Below, piece after piece: positions 4,723 to 6,077 of a DNA stretch of 6,077 nt. The stretch spans positions 1 to 6,077 of the forward strand of contig CAZPLZ010000188.1 in NCBI GenBank assembly GCA_964587525.1, in the 5' to 3' direction. Made by a program: the position numbers and the translations under genes. The first letter of the stretch is position 1, and each line of letters starts with the position of its first letter. The notes under the pieces are model-generated. The model ran no database searches, was not told the origin of the DNA, and saw only the letters and a list, made by a program, of their open reading frames with translations. This DNA comes from CAZPLZ01 sp964587525. GTDB taxonomy: Bacteria; Oederibacteriota; CAKKQC01.

Positions 4723-6077
4723 AGCCGCGTCAGAGGGTGATGTTCGTAAGGGCGCTGGTCCTTGGGATGCTCACCGCCATGGGGCCAGGGCAGCCGGAAG
4801 CTGAATCCCCCTCTGACCACGTCTTGTCACTTGAAGAGTGCCTCACCATGGTGAGAGCCGGCCATCCCTCCCTGCGGGAGAGCCGCGAAGAAGTGTACTC
4901 CCGGAAGCAGGAGGTGATTCAAGCCCGTGCTTCATTTTTTCCAAGTGTGGATGCCAGCCTGGGCGCTGACTTCTGGCGTCGCATCCCAGGCGAACCCTTG
5001 GAGGGAGTCTTCTCTGGGACCGATGTGAAGCCGCGGTCCTCGATCGGGGCTACCTGGGAGGTGCTAGGGGTCCGCAATCCTCTGAAATATTCCCAAGCCC
5101 GGATCCGGCGGGAGGAAGCCGAGAGCTTACTCTCGGACGAAGAGAGAGAGCTTGAGAGCCTCACGGTCGCGGTGTACTTCGACCTCCTGGAGTCTCAGGA
5201 GGTCTTCCGTTTACGCCGCAAGATCTACGATCTGGAAAAAGAGGAATTCGACCTTGTGCAAAAGCAAGTGCGGATGGGCTCCTCCGGACCCCTGCGCGGG
5301 ATCGCTGGAGAGGAAGGGTTGCTCCGGACAGAACTCCAAGTGGCCCAAGCCGAATCAGCACGGCACCGGGCCGCGGCTGACCTCTCCCTCCTGCTGGGAA
5401 GAAGCTTGGGGGCCGATGAGCCATTGGAATCTCTAGGCGAAGTCACAGTGCCGGAGGAGGGCCAAGAGGCCGGCTGGCTTCAAGCCGCCCGAGAGAACCG
5501 GGGAGACCTCGCCGCACGGGAAGCCGCGGTGCGGGTTGCACAGAAGAACGTCTCCCTTGCCCTGTGGGAGCGGCTGCCTGACGTGAACCTTGGGATCCAG
5601 TACTCCTTGAATCCGGATCCCTTTTACGGGGTTGGACGGAGGCCATTCAGGACGGAAGTCATTGACCGCGACGCCTCATGGGCTTTTGGGGTCGGGATGA
5701 ACCTGCCGCTCTTCAAGGGCGGAGCCTTGAGGGCCCGGCACGCTCAGTCCAGGTCATCGTTGGAGAAGACGCGGGCATCCCTGGACCTCATCGAACGGCA
5801 AGTGGATCGGGATGTACGGGCAGCGTGGGCCCGGTTCAAAGCTTCACGGGAAACCTTGTCCATCCGTCAAAGGGAACTCGAGCTGATGCAGGAACGCTTG
5901 GCCTTCATCGATCGTCTCTACAAAACCGGGGCCAGATATCAAAAAGTGGACTGGCACCGCGCCCAGACTGATGTGGCCCGCCGGGAAGTCAGCGTGGTCA
6001 CGGCGAAAGTGGAAGCCCGGGAAGCCTGGGTCAGCCTGCTCCGTTCCGCAGGGCTGCCGCTGGACGCGGTAGCCCCC
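4719..6077 (+). CDS. TolC-like outer membrane efflux protein (OEP family), 3'-truncated by window edge
   Basis: An uninterrupted frame from GTG 4719 to the last base gives 453 codons with no stop in the window. OEP proteins form trimeric outer-membrane channels that join inner-membrane pumps through periplasmic adaptors. Residues 1-29 look like a signal peptide (KPRQR, then FVRALVLGMLTAMG). No lipobox Cys is present, so it is not a NodT-type lipoprotein. Two OEP repeats can be seen. The first starts at LSLEECLTMVRAGHPSLRES (37-56), has the strand-forming FFPSVDASLGADFW (73-86) and then long helices to about 230. The second starts at WLQAARENRGDLAAREAA (253-270), has LPDVNLGIQYS (286-296) and WAFGVGMNLPLFKGGALRA (321-339), and then long charged helices to the edge. 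YKTGARYQKVDWHRAQTDVA (401-420) is the usual late OEP motif, so only a short C-terminal end is likely missing. It overlaps the marR-type gene by GTGA. Adaptor and pump genes are expected next. The substrate cannot be told. Confidence 0.92.
   Translation, partial: MKPRQRVMFVRALVLGMLTAMGPGQPEAESPSDHVLSLEECLTMVRAGHPSLRESREEVYSRKQEVIQARASFFPSVDASLGADFWRRIPGEPLEGVFSGTDVKPRSSIGATWEVLGVRNPLKYSQARIRREEAESLLSDEERELESLTVAVYFDLLESQEVFRLRRKIYDLEKEEFDLVQKQVRMGSSGPLRGIAGEEGLLRTELQVAQAESARHRAAADLSLLLGRSLGADEPLESLGEVTVPEEGQEAGWLQAARENRGDLAAREAAVRVAQKNVSLALWERLPDVNLGIQYSLNPDPFYGVGRRPFRTEVIDRDASWAFGVGMNLPLFKGGALRARHAQSRSSLEKTRASLDLIERQVDRDVRAAWARFKASRETLSIRQRELELMQERLAFIDRLYKTGARYQKVDWHRAQTDVARREVSVVTAKVEAREAWVSLLRSAGLPLDAVAP

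Noticed and set aside
5152..5971. Several frames on both strands over the efflux channel gene
   Set aside because: The continuous 453-codon frame matches the OEP family end to end; the overlapping frames are typical of G+C-rich coding DNA.

Overview
The window suggests a marine, agar-degrading bacterium of the Planctomycetes-Verrucomicrobia-Lentisphaerae type. This is an inference. It rests on a GH16 beta-agarase of the marine type, a tandem-domain agarase-like GH-A protein resembling uncharacterised proteins of those phyla, a small multi-pass membrane protein of similar character, and a Gram-negative outer-membrane efflux channel. No rRNA, tRNA or housekeeping marker is present to fix the taxon.

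Layout. (1) 1-1727, plus strand: the 3' part of a large secreted-type glycoside hydrolase. Visible are the tail of one catalytic module, an Ig-like linker domain, and a second complete catalytic module. (2) 1728-1884: short convergent intergenic gap with weak hairpins only. (3) 1885-2814, minus strand: complete secreted GH16 beta-agarase with an intact EIDVLE catalytic motif. (4) 2815-4130: repeat-rich zone. Two kinds of direct repeat (B, about 118 bp; A, about 80 bp) occur as B1-A1-B2-gene-A2, so an 'empty' B-A unit lies next to a B-A unit carrying a 229-aa polytopic membrane protein gene. (5) 4130-4224: regulatory region with two candidate promoters and overlapping palindromes. (6) 4225-6077, plus strand: a marR-type regulator overlapping by four bases (GTGA) a TolC/OEP outer-membrane efflux gene that runs off the right edge.

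How the genes work together. The two convergent hydrolases look like a piece of an agar-utilisation locus: the GH16 enzyme would cut agar chains outside the cell, and the GH50-like tandem protein would act on the polymer or its oligosaccharides. The right-hand genes look like the start of an emrRAB-like operon, with an autoregulating MarR repressor followed by the outer-membrane channel, and adaptor and pump genes expected beyond the edge. Nothing in the sequence ties the efflux operon to agar use. The repeat cassette between them may mark a junction between two unrelated gene blocks. This fits the composition: a sampled line of the left hydrolase gene is about half G+C, while the efflux gene is clearly G+C-rich.

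The most unusual points are the paired empty/occupied repeat units, the tandem duplicated catalytic modules, and the absence of canonical catalytic glutamates at the expected GH50-like positions.
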